In this document: piece by piece, positions 22,944 to 31,492 of the stretch
Position numbering within the stretch: position 1 is the first letter of the stretch
Layout: the number at the start of each line of letters is the position of its first letter
The notes under the pieces: model-generated
Told to the model about the DNA's origin: nothing
The model's database searches: none
What the model saw: only the letters and a program-made list of their open reading frames with translations
From: Actinomycetota bacterium
GTDB lineage: Bacteria; Actinomycetota; Actinomycetes; Nanopelagicales; Nanopelagicaceae
Length of the DNA: 33,045 bases
Reading direction: 5' to 3'
NCBI GenBank assembly: GCA_027728065.1
Contig: JAQBVO010000014.1
Location: 1-33,045, forward strand
Made by a program: the position numbers and the translations under genes

Positions 22944-23142
22944 GACCTAACTCCCTTGTGCGCTAACAGAGTGCGATAGTAACAGTGAACAGAGATATTA
23001 GATGCTACGGCGCGCTTTCTAGAGGCAGGTGTGCTTTAGGTGTGATGTACATCGCGCATTTTTTTAGGCCGCTGGTACAGGGGATTTTTTACCCTCTTAA
23101 AACGTAGTACCACTCATTACCAATTTCATGTCATAGTTATCT

Positions 23143-23997
23143 ATGGCTCAAAACAATCGCATCATCAAGAAATGGAGCATGAGAGATACTAAACATTGCA
23201 TCGTTGTACCAACAGATTTAGATCAAAAATACTCTCGTGGCGTACTAGGAATAATTACCGGTTCTGCGCAGTATCCAGGTGCAGCGGTTCTAACAACATC
23301 GGCGGCGGCGGCAACAGGTCTTGGCCTGATTCGTTTCTATAGCTCCTCTGGATTAGCACATTTAGTTTTACACACAACTCCCTCGGCAGTTGTACAGCCT
23401 GGAAAGGTTTCGGCCTGGTTAATCGGCTCTGGTATTCCTAGCGACAAATACTTAAATTTCTCAACGTGGCTCCGTCACCGTTGGTTCAAACTAGCCTACC
23501 TACAATCTATGCCCACTCTGCTTGATGCCGGCGCACTTGAATTAGCCGGTAGTCTTGAGCAGCCGACCTTGATTACGCCACATAGTGGTGAGCTCTCACA
23601 ACTATTAACGCAGCGAGGTGTACCTGTATCGGTTGAAGCTATCGAAGGTGATCCGAAAAAGTGGGTACAGGTGGCAGCATCTACACTCGGCGTGACTGTA
23701 CTACTCAAGGGTGCGCGGACTTTAGTTGCTAATGATGAGATTTTGATTGAACTGCCAGTTGCAACTCCATGGTTAGCAACTGCTGGCAGTGGAGATGTGT
23801 TGGCGGGCATTATTGCTGCATTGATTGCTACAAATACTATTAATATATTAAACGATCCAAATCATTTAGCGCAGGTAGCAGCAGCTGGTGCTTTTATTCA
23901 TTCATCTGCGGCAAAGATTGCCTCTAGGGGTGGCCCTATCTCTGCCGAGATGCTTGTGACGGGAATCTCTGGGGCCATCATTCAAACACTCAAATAA
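23143..23997 (+). CDS. nnrD: ADP-dependent NAD(P)H-hydrate dehydratase
   Basis: 284 aa of the ribokinase-like NnrD family, which repairs hydrated NADH and NADPH. KYSRGVLGIITGSAQYPGAA matches the family entry, followed by TPHSGE (145-150), LLKGARTLV and the catalytic loop AGSGDVLAG with Asp218. The NnrE epimerase domain often fused in front is absent, so the epimerase must be separate. ATG 23143 has no ribosome site. Met13 (MRDTKH) is a reasonable alternative with GGAG just upstream but very close. Upstream is a 199-bp spacer in which I found only a 10-bp palindrome at 23044-23053. Confidence 0.9.
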   Translation: MAQNNRIIKKWSMRDTKHCIVVPTDLDQKYSRGVLGIITGSAQYPGAAVLTTSAAAATGLGLIRFYSSSGLAHLVLHTTPSAVVQPGKVSAWLIGSGIPSDKYLNFSTWLRHRWFKLAYLQSMPTLLDAGALELAGSLEQPTLITPHSGELSQLLTQRGVPVSVEAIEGDPKKWVQVAASTLGVTVLLKGARTLVANDEILIELPVATPWLATAGSGDVLAGIIAALIATNTINILNDPNHLAQVAAAGAFIHSSAAKIASRGGPISAEMLVTGISGAIIQTLK

Positions 23998-24045
23998 AGT
24001 AAGTTTCTAAAGATTAGTAATTTTTTCTCTGTTACTCTCATCATC

Positions 24046-24714
24046 ATGAATGAACGCGTGTTAGTTGTTGTTAATGATGGCTTCGAACTCTCAACTCTTG
24101 TTCCAGCTCTTAGATTGCATGATATGGATGTTATCGGTGAGGCTCGAAGTGAAGGCGTGGCAATAACTCTTCTACATAGATTGCAACCTGATGTTGTCTT
24201 ACTTGATATGCACGTTGCTGGAATCTCTGCCATTGCAATCGCAGTAAATCTACGAAAGGCAAAGCCCAATATTGGCATTGTTATTCTTGAGAGTTGCGCA
24301 GATATTAGGCTGCGTGGTGAACGAAGTATTGATATCCCTGCCGGCACCAAGATAGTACTTAAGAAATCTGCAACAGATCTCTTGGTCTTATGCCAAGCTA
24401 TCACTGAATCTAAGATTTCAGCCCAGGAAAATCATGCTGTTGCATGGATCAATGGCAGCGTATCTATCCATGAAGCATCACTTGGAAAATTGCTGGTTCA
24501 ACTCACCGATGCACAAGTTCAGACTCTACGTCTTGTCGCCGAAGGCTTCACTAACGCCCACATTGGTCGCATGCGATATGTCAGCGAAAAGGCCGTTGAG
24601 CAGATGATTTCGCGAGTGACACAGGAGTTTAATATTCAACCCGATCGCGATAGAAACATGCGAGTGCAGTTAGTTAATGAATATAACAAATGGCTTAGCG
24701 CGTCCCGACACTAA
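24046..24714 (+). CDS. Orphan response-regulator-like protein with LuxR-type HTH
   Basis: 222 aa. The N-terminal part (about 1-115) follows the receiver fold, with the phospho-acceptor position Asp54 in VVLLDMHV and a Lys at 105-106 (IVLKKSA). The usual acidic pair after strand 1 is reduced to Asn10-Asp11. The C-terminal part LTDAQVQTLRLVAEGFTN and onward to about 205 resembles a LuxR/GerE helix-turn-helix. No histidine kinase lies nearby. The unusual acidic pocket and the divergent HTH suggest that phosphorylation may be weak or absent. No ribosome site is seen before the ATG. It precedes the small DnaX-like gene by about 40 bases. Confidence 0.75.
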   Translation: MNERVLVVVNDGFELSTLVPALRLHDMDVIGEARSEGVAITLLHRLQPDVVLLDMHVAGISAIAIAVNLRKAKPNIGIVILESCADIRLRGERSIDIPAGTKIVLKKSATDLLVLCQAITESKISAQENHAVAWINGSVSIHEASLGKLLVQLTDAQVQTLRLVAEGFTNAHIGRMRYVSEKAVEQMISRVTQEFNIQPDRDRNMRVQLVNEYNKWLSASRH

Positions 24715-24753
24715 CCGCGCTGCTCTAGGCAATCACGGGTAAAGTTGGCCTTT

Positions 24754-25011
24754 ATGGAGCTGGGTCAGATACGAGAGCGCTGGAACGAAGTTCTCGATGC
24801 GCTCCTTGAAAAAGATCGAATCACCTGGCTTGCTTTTTTCGATGCCCGCTTAGCTGAATTTGATGGCACCCTCCTCACTCTTGACTTCTCAGATAGCAGA
24901 AAGCTTGGAGCTGCTCACGAATACTCCCAGACCCGGTTAAAACAGCATCAACTATTGATCTCTACGGTTAAAGAGTTGCTGCTTATCGATGTTGAGATTG
25001 CCGAACGATGA
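24754..25011 (+). CDS. Small protein resembling domain III of DNA polymerase III gamma/tau
   Basis: 85 aa from ATG 24754. The open frame begins at a TTG three codons earlier. The pattern IRERWNEVLDALLEKDRITW, then FDGTLLTLDFSD and a C-terminal LLLIDVEIAER, resembles the roughly 100-residue domain III of DnaX: W..vL..v...... ..all......G..L.l.f......LGl.v.I. No ATPase or zinc finger is present, so it is not a full DnaX. It overlaps the GH25 gene start by four bases (ATGA), so the two are translationally coupled. It may be a split-off oligomerisation or clamp-loader accessory protein, or a family sharing only the fold. Identification is by pattern only. Confidence 0.5.
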   Translation: MELGQIRERWNEVLDALLEKDRITWLAFFDARLAEFDGTLLTLDFSDSRKLGAAHEYSQTRLKQHQLLISTVKELLLIDVEIAER

Positions 25012-26627
25012 ATCTGCGCCCTTTAATCACCCTACTTACGATTTCATTGATTGGTTTCGGTCTACCCAGCGCCAGCGCAAGTACGCCGCAACTCTCACTT
25101 ACGCTGCGACAAACACCATCAACCTCAGAGGCTCTATTGACCTTCTACGGCACAATCAAACCTGCTAAATCTGGAGTCACGGTGGATATTCAGATAAGAA
25201 ACGCGGGTAGTTGGAAACCAACGAGATTTAAATCTAAAACCACTAAAGCAGGTACGTGGAAAGTTACGGCTCTTGCTACAGCTATCGACTCAAAGGTTGC
25301 CTATCGAGCAGCTGCACTCACGGGCGGCAAAAAAATCTATTCGCCAACACGCTCTATTACAATTTCACAGGTTGCACAAATATCCCAAACCGATCCATCC
25401 CTTGTTATCGCTGGGTTAGGACCAGGTGGACGTATTCATGGCGCCGATATTAGTCGTTGGCAGCATCCCAATGATAAGCAGATTGATTTTGTAAAAATGT
25501 ACGAAGCTGGTCTGCGATTTGTAATGATTAAAGCCTCTGATACACGCGCTGATGCCGATGCGCTCACACTTAAGTATTTAGTAATGGATCACAACGCCGC
25601 ACAGGCGGCGGGAATCTATACCGGTTTTTATCACTATGCCATCCTGCCTGATGTTTCAGATGATGATGGGATCATTAGAGATGCAACTGCGCAGGCTCAA
25701 AAAGCTATTTGGCGCTTAGCATCCATTGGAGGTTATACCCAACGAGATCTACCATATGCCCTTGACCTTGAAAATAAATGTGTTCGCGTATCTGCATCAG
25801 GTGCATGCGCAAAATATGCCACGCGCAGTCAGGTAACACTCTGGGCTAAGGTTTTTCTAAAAACACTGAAGGAAAAAACAGGTAAGGTTCCGATTCTGTA
25901 CTCTTATCCGAATTTTCTTGAGAGTTCAATGCTTCGAAATGCTGAATTAGCACAGTATCCATTGTGGCTAGCGCATTATGCAATTGATCCTTTTGATCCG
26001 ATCAATCAACCTGGGTTAAAGTCTAGTGGTTGTTATGTACATTCATGGACAGGTGCTAACTGCGATTCACAGTGGACGATCTGGCAGTACACATCCTGTG
26101 GGATTGCACCTAAATATGGTGTGCCTGGATCGCGATTAGATCTTAATGTTTTTAGAGGTACGCCACAGGCCTTTGTAGATTTAGTCCAGGGTAGTTGGTC
26201 ACCGAGTTTGGTTGATTTAATGCCTCGAAATGAGCCGACGCTTCTGAGCGTGCTCAATGCCTCGGCATCAACGACCAATAAGTTCGTAACTTTTTCCGTG
26301 GCAGTCACTCGCCCAGATCTCTCTCCTGTTGTCACAGGCAGTGTGAAGCTCGTCTTTGATGCAGTTAATAGCCCGACCCCGAAACCAACTCAGAGCGTGT
26401 TACGGGCAACTAGTGGGGCATGGACGCTGACCATCAAAGATGTACCAGCGGGCACTTACACTGGAAGTATTGTATTTACCGATGTATCTCAAACGCATGC
26501 ACAGAGTTCAATGCCCGTAGCTTTTGAAGTTGAACAAGGAGCAATACCAACACCAACGAGTGCGCCAACAGTTAAGCCAAAACCCAAGCCTTCAGTTAAT
26601 GGCTGCGCAAAACAGATTAAGAATTAA
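25008..26627 (+). CDS. Secreted GH25 lysozyme (muramidase) with flanking beta-rich domains
   Basis: 539 aa. Signal peptide about 1-25 (ending SASAS), an Ig-like beta domain about 27-120, then a glycoside hydrolase family 25 barrel about 143-395. The barrel shows HGADISRWQHPN (Asp147), RFVMIKASDT, GFYHYA and the catalytic ALDLEN (Asp253, Glu255), then WQYTSCG and DLNVFRG. A second Ig-like domain (about 415-510) and a Pro/Lys-rich tail (PTPTSAPTVKPKPKPS) follow. It should hydrolyse the muramic acid linkage of peptidoglycan outside the cell, in remodelling or competition. The start overlaps the previous stop. The end overlaps glpD by 11 bases in convergent orientation. Confidence 0.9.
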   Translation: MNLRPLITLLTISLIGFGLPSASASTPQLSLTLRQTPSTSEALLTFYGTIKPAKSGVTVDIQIRNAGSWKPTRFKSKTTKAGTWKVTALATAIDSKVAYRAAALTGGKKIYSPTRSITISQVAQISQTDPSLVIAGLGPGGRIHGADISRWQHPNDKQIDFVKMYEAGLRFVMIKASDTRADADALTLKYLVMDHNAAQAAGIYTGFYHYAILPDVSDDDGIIRDATAQAQKAIWRLASIGGYTQRDLPYALDLENKCVRVSASGACAKYATRSQVTLWAKVFLKTLKEKTGKVPILYSYPNFLESSMLRNAELAQYPLWLAHYAIDPFDPINQPGLKSSGCYVHSWTGANCDSQWTIWQYTSCGIAPKYGVPGSRLDLNVFRGTPQAFVDLVQGSWSPSLVDLMPRNEPTLLSVLNASASTTNKFVTFSVAVTRPDLSPVVTGSVKLVFDAVNSPTPKPTQSVLRATSGAWTLTIKDVPAGTYTGSIVFTDVSQTHAQSSMPVAFEVEQGAIPTPTSAPTVKPKPKPSVNGCAKQIKN

Positions 26628-28290
26628 TTTTTTCATCATCGAGTAAAAGTTCATCAAGGGCAGCTAATTCTCGATCCACTAATGACTCATAGGAGCTTAC
26701 TGAAGCCTTGCGCTCCATTGCACTCCAGCCCAAAACTGGTGCGATTATCTCTGCAACCGCATCTGCTAAATCAATTCCACCGTTATTAGCCTCGAATGCG
26801 ATATGTGTGCGACGTGAGATCACATCTTCGACGGTGCGCGCACCTTCATGGCTAGCAGCATAGTAAATCTCAGCCTTGATATACGGCAAATCTGCCGTTA
26901 ACTTCTTAGCAAGGGCTGGCTCTTGTCTAATTAAATCTAATATCTCACTAATCATCGAGCCGTAACGATTAAGCAGGTGTCTAATGGTTTCAATATCTAA
27001 CCCACTCTCAGATGAAATGCTCTCTACCTGTTGTATCAAAGCAAAGTAGCCATCAGCACCAATGAGTGGGAGTTTATCGGTGACTGATTCAGGGATGATT
27101 TTGCGAAGTTCATTGACTGCAAGATCGATAACATCCTTACCCATAACGCGATAGGTCGTGTATTTACCGCCAGCGATACTCACAAAGCCTGGAGCTGGGC
27201 GATCAACGGTATGCTCACGTGAAAGCCTGGTTGTGACTGAGTTTTTATTGTTAGCAACTAGCGGCCGCAAGCCGGCATAGACACCGATTATCTCTTCACT
27301 TTTTATTGCAGGGGTTAAAACCCGATTGGCTTGATCAACTATGTACTGCACATCTTCAAGATTGGCCAAAGGTTTGGTGCGATCACCCGTATATGGAGTA
27401 TCGGTTGTCCCAACAATCCACTTATCGGCCCATGGAATAATAAAGAGGACGGAAATTGGCGTTTTAAGAATTATTCCGGCATCAGAGTTAATCGCCCACC
27501 CTGGCAGAACAATATGTATGCCTTTACTCATAGTAACCTGATACCCAGCTTTAAGATTAAACTTTTCATGCAGATCATCGCTCCAAACACCCGCGCACAT
27601 TACGCTAACACTGGCTTTGATCGCAATGCTCTGACCCGTCTCTAAATCCTTAGCATTGACACCGACGACGCGTTTGCCTTCGCGAATAAGTGACTGAGCA
27701 CTCACACGAGTGGCGATTATCGCGCCATGTCGGGCTGCAGTGCGTGCCACTGCAAGAGTGTGCCGAGCATCATCTACTTGAGCATCGAAGTATTTAATAG
27801 CACCCATAATGATATCTGGGCGCAGTGATGGAGCGATTTCGTTTATCTGTTTTTGTCCCAAATGCTTATGCCAAGGTAGTGCACGTTGAAAACCACGTAG
27901 TGCGTCATAGATGGCAAGGCCTGCCCCGACGTATGTACGCTCTTTGAATTTTTCCGTCAATGGAAATAAAAAACCAACAGGCTTGACTAGATGCGGACAC
28001 AAAGTTGAAACCAAAAGCTCTCGCTCGTGGAGTGCTTCGCGAACTAGTTTGAAATCATACTGTTCCAGATAGCGCAGGCCTCCGTGAATCAACTTGCTCG
28101 AGCGGCTCGATGTTCCCGCCGCGATATCTTGAGATTCAATAAGGGCGACCTTTAGCCCACGCGATGCGGCATCCAGAGCGGCTCCAACACCATTTACTCC
28201 TCCGCCAATTACGAGAACATCAAAACGCTGACTACCAAGAGTTGCGATAGCACTTTGGCGCTGATCGGGGTTGAGTTGGGTTAGAAACAT
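26617..28290 (-). CDS. glpD: Glycerol-3-phosphate dehydrogenase (FAD)
   Basis: 557 aa. Oxidises sn-glycerol 3-phosphate to dihydroxyacetone phosphate and passes electrons to quinone. The FAD-binding [16 protein letters not shown] (26-41), [17 protein letters not shown] and the later [16 protein letters not shown] are diagnostic. The length is normal for bacterial GlpD with its C-terminal helical domain. It is divergent from glpK across a short spacer, so both genes for glycerol use are controlled together. No glpF transporter is present. GGAG lies 12 bases before the ATG. Confidence 0.95.
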   Translation of the reverse strand: MFLTQLNPDQRQSAIATLGSQRFDVLVIGGGVNGVGAALDAASRGLKVALIESQDIAAGTSSRSSKLIHGGLRYLEQYDFKLVREALHERELLVSTLCPHLVKPVGFLFPLTEKFKERTYVGAGLAIYDALRGFQRALPWHKHLGQKQINEIAPSLRPDIIMGAIKYFDAQVDDARHTLAVARTAARHGAIIATRVSAQSLIREGKRVVGVNAKDLETGQSIAIKASVSVMCAGVWSDDLHEKFNLKAGYQVTMSKGIHIVLPGWAINSDAGIILKTPISVLFIIPWADKWIVGTTDTPYTGDRTKPLANLEDVQYIVDQANRVLTPAIKSEEIIGVYAGLRPLVANNKNSVTTRLSREHTVDRPAPGFVSIAGGKYTTYRVMGKDVIDLAVNELRKIIPESVTDKLPLIGADGYFALIQQVESISSESGLDIETIRHLLNRYGSMISEILDLIRQEPALAKKLTADLPYIKAEIYYAASHEGARTVEDVISRRTHIAFEANNGGIDLADAVAEIIAPVLGWSAMERKASVSSYESLVDRELAALDELLLDDEKINS

Positions 28291-28358
28291 GTGCGTTGCA
28301 TCTCCATAATGGCCTTTGTAGAGTTAAGCCTAACCCACTAGAGACGAGTTTGCTTCAC
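28291..28358. promoter_or_regulatory. Divergent glpD/glpK promoter spacer
   Basis: For glpK, TTGCAT at 28296-28301 and TAGAGT at 28319-28324 are separated by 17 bases, a plausible sigma-A promoter with start near 28331. On the other strand CATTAT lies before glpD with a weak -35. No obvious operator palindrome was found. Confidence 0.4.
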
Positions 28359-29846
28359 GTGAGATACATCGGAAGTTTGGACCAGGGCACGAGTAGTACT
28401 CGTTTTATGATCTTTGATCATGCGGGAAAAGTTGTGGGCCAGCATCAAGTTGAGCATCGCCAGATACTGCCTCAAGCTGGTTGGGTCGAACACGATGCCG
28501 ATGAAATCTGGGAGCGTACGCAGGAAGTTATAGTGGCCGCACTCAAGCAGGCCGATATTCTTGGCTCGGATTTAGCGGCAATTGGAATCACAAATCAACG
28601 CGAAACTACCGTCCTCTGGGATATCACGACCGGTCGAGCACTATCTAATGCCATCGTATGGCAAGACACACGGACCACTGATTTTTTAGCCGGCCTTACT
28701 CAGGATGAGCAAGAGATTATTCGTTTTAAAACCGGTTTAACAATTGCGCCATATTTTTCCGCCAGCAAAATGAACTGGATGCTCAGGAATGTGCCGGCAG
28801 CTAGTGGGGCAAACGCGCGCTTTGGAACCATTGATTCATGGCTTTTATGGAACCTATCGGGTGGAGTTCGCGGCGGGGTTCATGCAACCGATGTGACTAA
28901 TGCCAGCCGAACTCTATTGATGAACCTAGAGAGTTTAGAGTGGGATGAGGAGCTCCTGAAGATTTTTGGGATCTCGCCAGAGTCACTACCGGTTATTAAA
29001 TCCTCATCCGAGGAGTACGCACTCACCGATCCACATGGTCCCTTTGGTACTGCAGTTCCTATCGCTGGAATTGTTGGAGATCAACAGGCCGCGATGGTTG
29101 GGCAGGTATGTCTACAACGGGGTGAGTCAAAGACAACTTATGGCACCGGTAACTTTGCTTTACTTAATACTGGTACTGAAATTGTTAGATCAAAAAATGG
29201 CTTGCTAACAACGGTATGTTTTAAATTTGGAAATGAGCCTGCACACTACGCCCTTGAAGGTTCGGTTGCAGTAACGGGCTCTGCTATTCAATGGCTGCGT
29301 GATCAGCTAGGCATTATTACCAATGCCTCAGAGACTGAGAGCTTAGCCGCATCAGTAAGTGATAGCGCAGGTCTCTATTTTGTACCGGCATTTTCCGGAC
29401 TCTTCGCACCCTATTGGCGCAGTGATGCTCGAGGGGTAATTGTGGGATTAACTCGGGCGGCCACAAAGGCCCACCTTGCACGTGCAGCCCTTGAAGCTAT
29501 TTGTTATCAGACACGCGATGTGATGGATGCGATGGTCGCTGATAGTGGTGTTCCTATGAAGCAGATGCGCGTTGACGGTGGCATAACTGCAAACTCTCTG
29601 TGTATGCAGATGCAGGCCGACATCATGGGAATCGACATATCTAAGCCACTCATCGCAGAAACTACTGCGCTAGGTGCTGCATATACCGCGGGCTTGGCAG
29701 TTGGTTTTTGGTCATCACCACAAGAACTTCGTGCACAGTGGCAAGAATCACGCCGCTGGTTATCGACTAGCACCCATGATGAGCGTGAAAAAGGCTATGC
29801 GCAGTGGAAAAAAGCAGTTGAGCGAAGCCTTCATTGGGTGGATTAA
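28359..29846 (+). CDS. glpK: Glycerol kinase
   Basis: 495 aa from the GTG at 28359. Phosphorylates glycerol to glycerol 3-phosphate, feeding GlpD. FGGY kinase signatures: [18 protein letters not shown] at the N-terminus, [10 protein letters not shown] and IVWQDTRT, then [25 protein letters not shown] and [11 protein letters not shown]. The open frame runs upstream to 28296, but the extra 21 residues lack family similarity, whereas GTG matches the usual M/V-x-YI..DQGT start. No strong ribosome site is visible. The open frame of a decayed gene on the opposite strand reaches into its 3' end. Confidence 0.95.
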   Translation: MRYIGSLDQGTSSTRFMIFDHAGKVVGQHQVEHRQILPQAGWVEHDADEIWERTQEVIVAALKQADILGSDLAAIGITNQRETTVLWDITTGRALSNAIVWQDTRTTDFLAGLTQDEQEIIRFKTGLTIAPYFSASKMNWMLRNVPAASGANARFGTIDSWLLWNLSGGVRGGVHATDVTNASRTLLMNLESLEWDEELLKIFGISPESLPVIKSSSEEYALTDPHGPFGTAVPIAGIVGDQQAAMVGQVCLQRGESKTTYGTGNFALLNTGTEIVRSKNGLLTTVCFKFGNEPAHYALEGSVAVTGSAIQWLRDQLGIITNASETESLAASVSDSAGLYFVPAFSGLFAPYWRSDARGVIVGLTRAATKAHLARAALEAICYQTRDVMDAMVADSGVPMKQMRVDGGITANSLCMQMQADIMGIDISKPLIAETTALGAAYTAGLAVGFWSSPQELRAQWQESRRWLSTSTHDEREKGYAQWKKAVERSLHWVD

Positions 29847-30008
29847 ATCTTTGTAATCTCCACTAGGAATGCATTTGCCGGCACTGGCTAGATCGGCTAC
29901 ATAGCCAACGAAGGCTGCACCCCAATGGCCGATTACCAACGCTCCATCTACGGTTTCCAGCAGCAACGAACTGTGTTCACTGCGAAGGAGTGCCGATTGC
30001 TTAAGCAC
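29847..30008 (-). pseudogene. N-terminal relic of an alpha-galactosidase-like (GH36) gene
   Basis: Most of the 182-bp spacer between glpK and galT is an open minus-strand frame starting GTG at 30008. It contains LLRSEHSSLLLETVDGALVI then GHWGAAFVGYVADLASAGK. This resembles the N-terminal domain of GH36 alpha-galactosidases, in which a [L/S]R...S.l......G.L...HWG pattern opens the beta-sandwich. After about 54 codons the frame runs into glpK and has no further similarity, so at most the first tenth of the gene would remain. Its location next to galT and the galE stump supports the reading. The match is by eye and could be chance. Confidence 0.4.
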
Positions 30009-30028
30009 ACAGGTAGAGTATCCACACT

Positions 30029-31141
30029 ATGGCGCAGAGTAAGAGATTATCGGCCGGCATAACGCGCACTAATCGCGAGATGGCCGATGGCCGCACAATT
30101 CGCTATTACGACACTAAACACCAAACGCGTACTTCCCATGATCGCCGCCCAATCGAAGAGCAACCTGGAATTGGTGAACTGCGGCTAGATCCCTTAGTCA
30201 ATGAGTGGGTTGCAATGGCCGCGCACCGTCAAGGACGGGTTTTTTTACCACCAAAAGAGCTCTGCCCGCTATGCCCAACAACGAGTGAGCTTTTAACTGA
30301 GATTCCTGAATCTGATTATGAAGTAGTTGTCTTTGATAACCGCTCACCATCTCTGCGTCCACCAGATGCAGATTGGGCACTGCCTGATGTAGCTGGTCCA
30401 GATAGCGATTTAGGTACGGCCGCTGGAAAGTGCGAAGTGATCTGTTTTACCGCAGATCACGGAAAATCTTTTAAAGACTTATCCCCCGACCGCGTGCATG
30501 TATTACTTGAAGCCTGGATTGATCGAACAGAAGAGCTCTCTCTGGAGCCGTTTATCGAACATATCGCACCCTTTGAAAACCGCGGCGAAGAGATTGGCGT
30601 GACGCTTGCCCACCCGCACGGCCAGATCTATGCATACTCATACCTTCCACCACGTGTTGAAAAAATGTTAGCCACAGCCAATTCCTACAAGGCTTCAACG
30701 GGCAAAATCTTATTTGATCAGATCCTTGCGCGAGAAATCCGTGATCACAAGCGCATCATTGCGCGCAACAATGATTGGATTGCATATGTTCCCTATGCAT
30801 CACGATATCCATTTGAAATCCACATCGCACCTCTCGAGCCGGTCGCAGATTTGACCGAGCTCACCCAGGTCGCTCGCGATGGATTTGCACCAATTGCCTT
30901 GGAAATCATGAAGCGTTTGGATGGAGTCTTTGGAATTGAGATGGCCTATATCGCTGCCTGGCATCAAGCTCCAGTGCGAGTTGGCCGCGATGTACTGAGA
31001 CTGCACTGGCAGATTACAAGTGTTCGGCGCGCTCCTGGAAAGTTAAAGTATTTAGCAGGCTCTGAATCTGCGATGGGTGCATTTATTATGGATATGCGTC
31101 CAGAGCAATCAGCGGCTCAGCTTCGCAAAGTCAAGCTCTAA
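30029..31141 (+). CDS. galT: Galactose-1-phosphate uridylyltransferase
   Basis: 370 aa. Exchanges UMP between UDP-glucose and galactose 1-phosphate (Leloir pathway). The active-site HPHGQIY has His195 and the nucleophile His197. Cys79 and Cys82 in CPLCP are zinc ligands, and the later FEIHIAPLEP and WHQAPVR parts complete both HIT-like halves. The ATG is preceded by TAGAGT at 30014-30019 with nine bases between, suggesting a leaderless message. The gene appears intact. The galE start follows two bases after its stop but is cut off, and no galK is in view, so a complete Leloir pathway would need those genes elsewhere. Confidence 0.93.
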   Translation: MAQSKRLSAGITRTNREMADGRTIRYYDTKHQTRTSHDRRPIEEQPGIGELRLDPLVNEWVAMAAHRQGRVFLPPKELCPLCPTTSELLTEIPESDYEVVVFDNRSPSLRPPDADWALPDVAGPDSDLGTAAGKCEVICFTADHGKSFKDLSPDRVHVLLEAWIDRTEELSLEPFIEHIAPFENRGEEIGVTLAHPHGQIYAYSYLPPRVEKMLATANSYKASTGKILFDQILAREIRDHKRIIARNNDWIAYVPYASRYPFEIHIAPLEPVADLTELTQVARDGFAPIALEIMKRLDGVFGIEMAYIAAWHQAPVRVGRDVLRLHWQITSVRRAPGKLKYLAGSESAMGAFIMDMRPEQSAAQLRKVKL

Positions 31142-31143
31142 TC

Positions 31144-31176
31144 ATGCGCATATTAGTAACTGGCGGTACAGGCTAC
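31144..31176 (+). pseudogene. galE: Relic of the galE 5' end (11 codons)
   Basis: Two bases after the galT stop an ATG opens MRILVTGGTGY, exactly the start of UDP-glucose 4-epimerase (next expected residues IGSH). From 31177 the sequence departs: QVKARRLSN and so on, ending at TGA 31237-31239 inside the antisense ACT-domain gene. AAGTCAAG occurs at 31128-31135 and again at 31178-31185, close to the break, so a short-repeat deletion is possible. No galE remainder is present. Confidence 0.7.
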
Positions 31177-31194
31177 CAAGTCAAGGCGCGCAGA

Positions 31195-31434
31195 TTATCC
31201 AACGGGGGTTATCGAAATAACCTCTACTCCACCCATTGAGTTGAGTAAGTCAACTAAATCACCTGGATCCTTACCCGGCAGTGCAACGGTAATATCATCA
31301 AAGCCACGTCCACCCTCTGACTTTAAAACTACGAGTTCGCGAATATCTCCACCAGCTGCACCAATAGCCGATGCCAAAAGACCCAAAGATCCAGGGCGAT
31401 CTGGAAGAGCGACGTTAAGTCGAAACAGTGCCAT
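31195..31434 (-). CDS. ACT-domain protein
   Basis: 79 aa made of a single ACT domain: FRLNVALPDRPGSLGLLASA with the DRPGSL ligand loop, then GGDIRELVVLK and a terminal GVEVISITPVG strand. ACT domains bind amino acids or similar small ligands and usually dimerise. Free-standing ones act as sensors or partners of an enzyme. No catalytic domain is present. AGGA sits several bases before the ATG. It converges on galT and its end lies a few bases beyond the galE relic. Confidence 0.85.
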   Translation of the reverse strand: MALFRLNVALPDRPGSLGLLASAIGAAGGDIRELVVLKSEGGRGFDDITVALPGKDPGDLVDLLNSMGGVEVISITPVG

Positions 31435-31492
31435 ACCTAAATCCTACCCGAAGATATTTCGCTAACGTTACAGATATCTTACGAGGGCATAT

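Noticed and set aside
23044-23053. GATGTACATC palindrome before nnrD
   Set aside because: Perfect but only 10 bp and without neighbouring promoter signals. It is not enough to call an operator.
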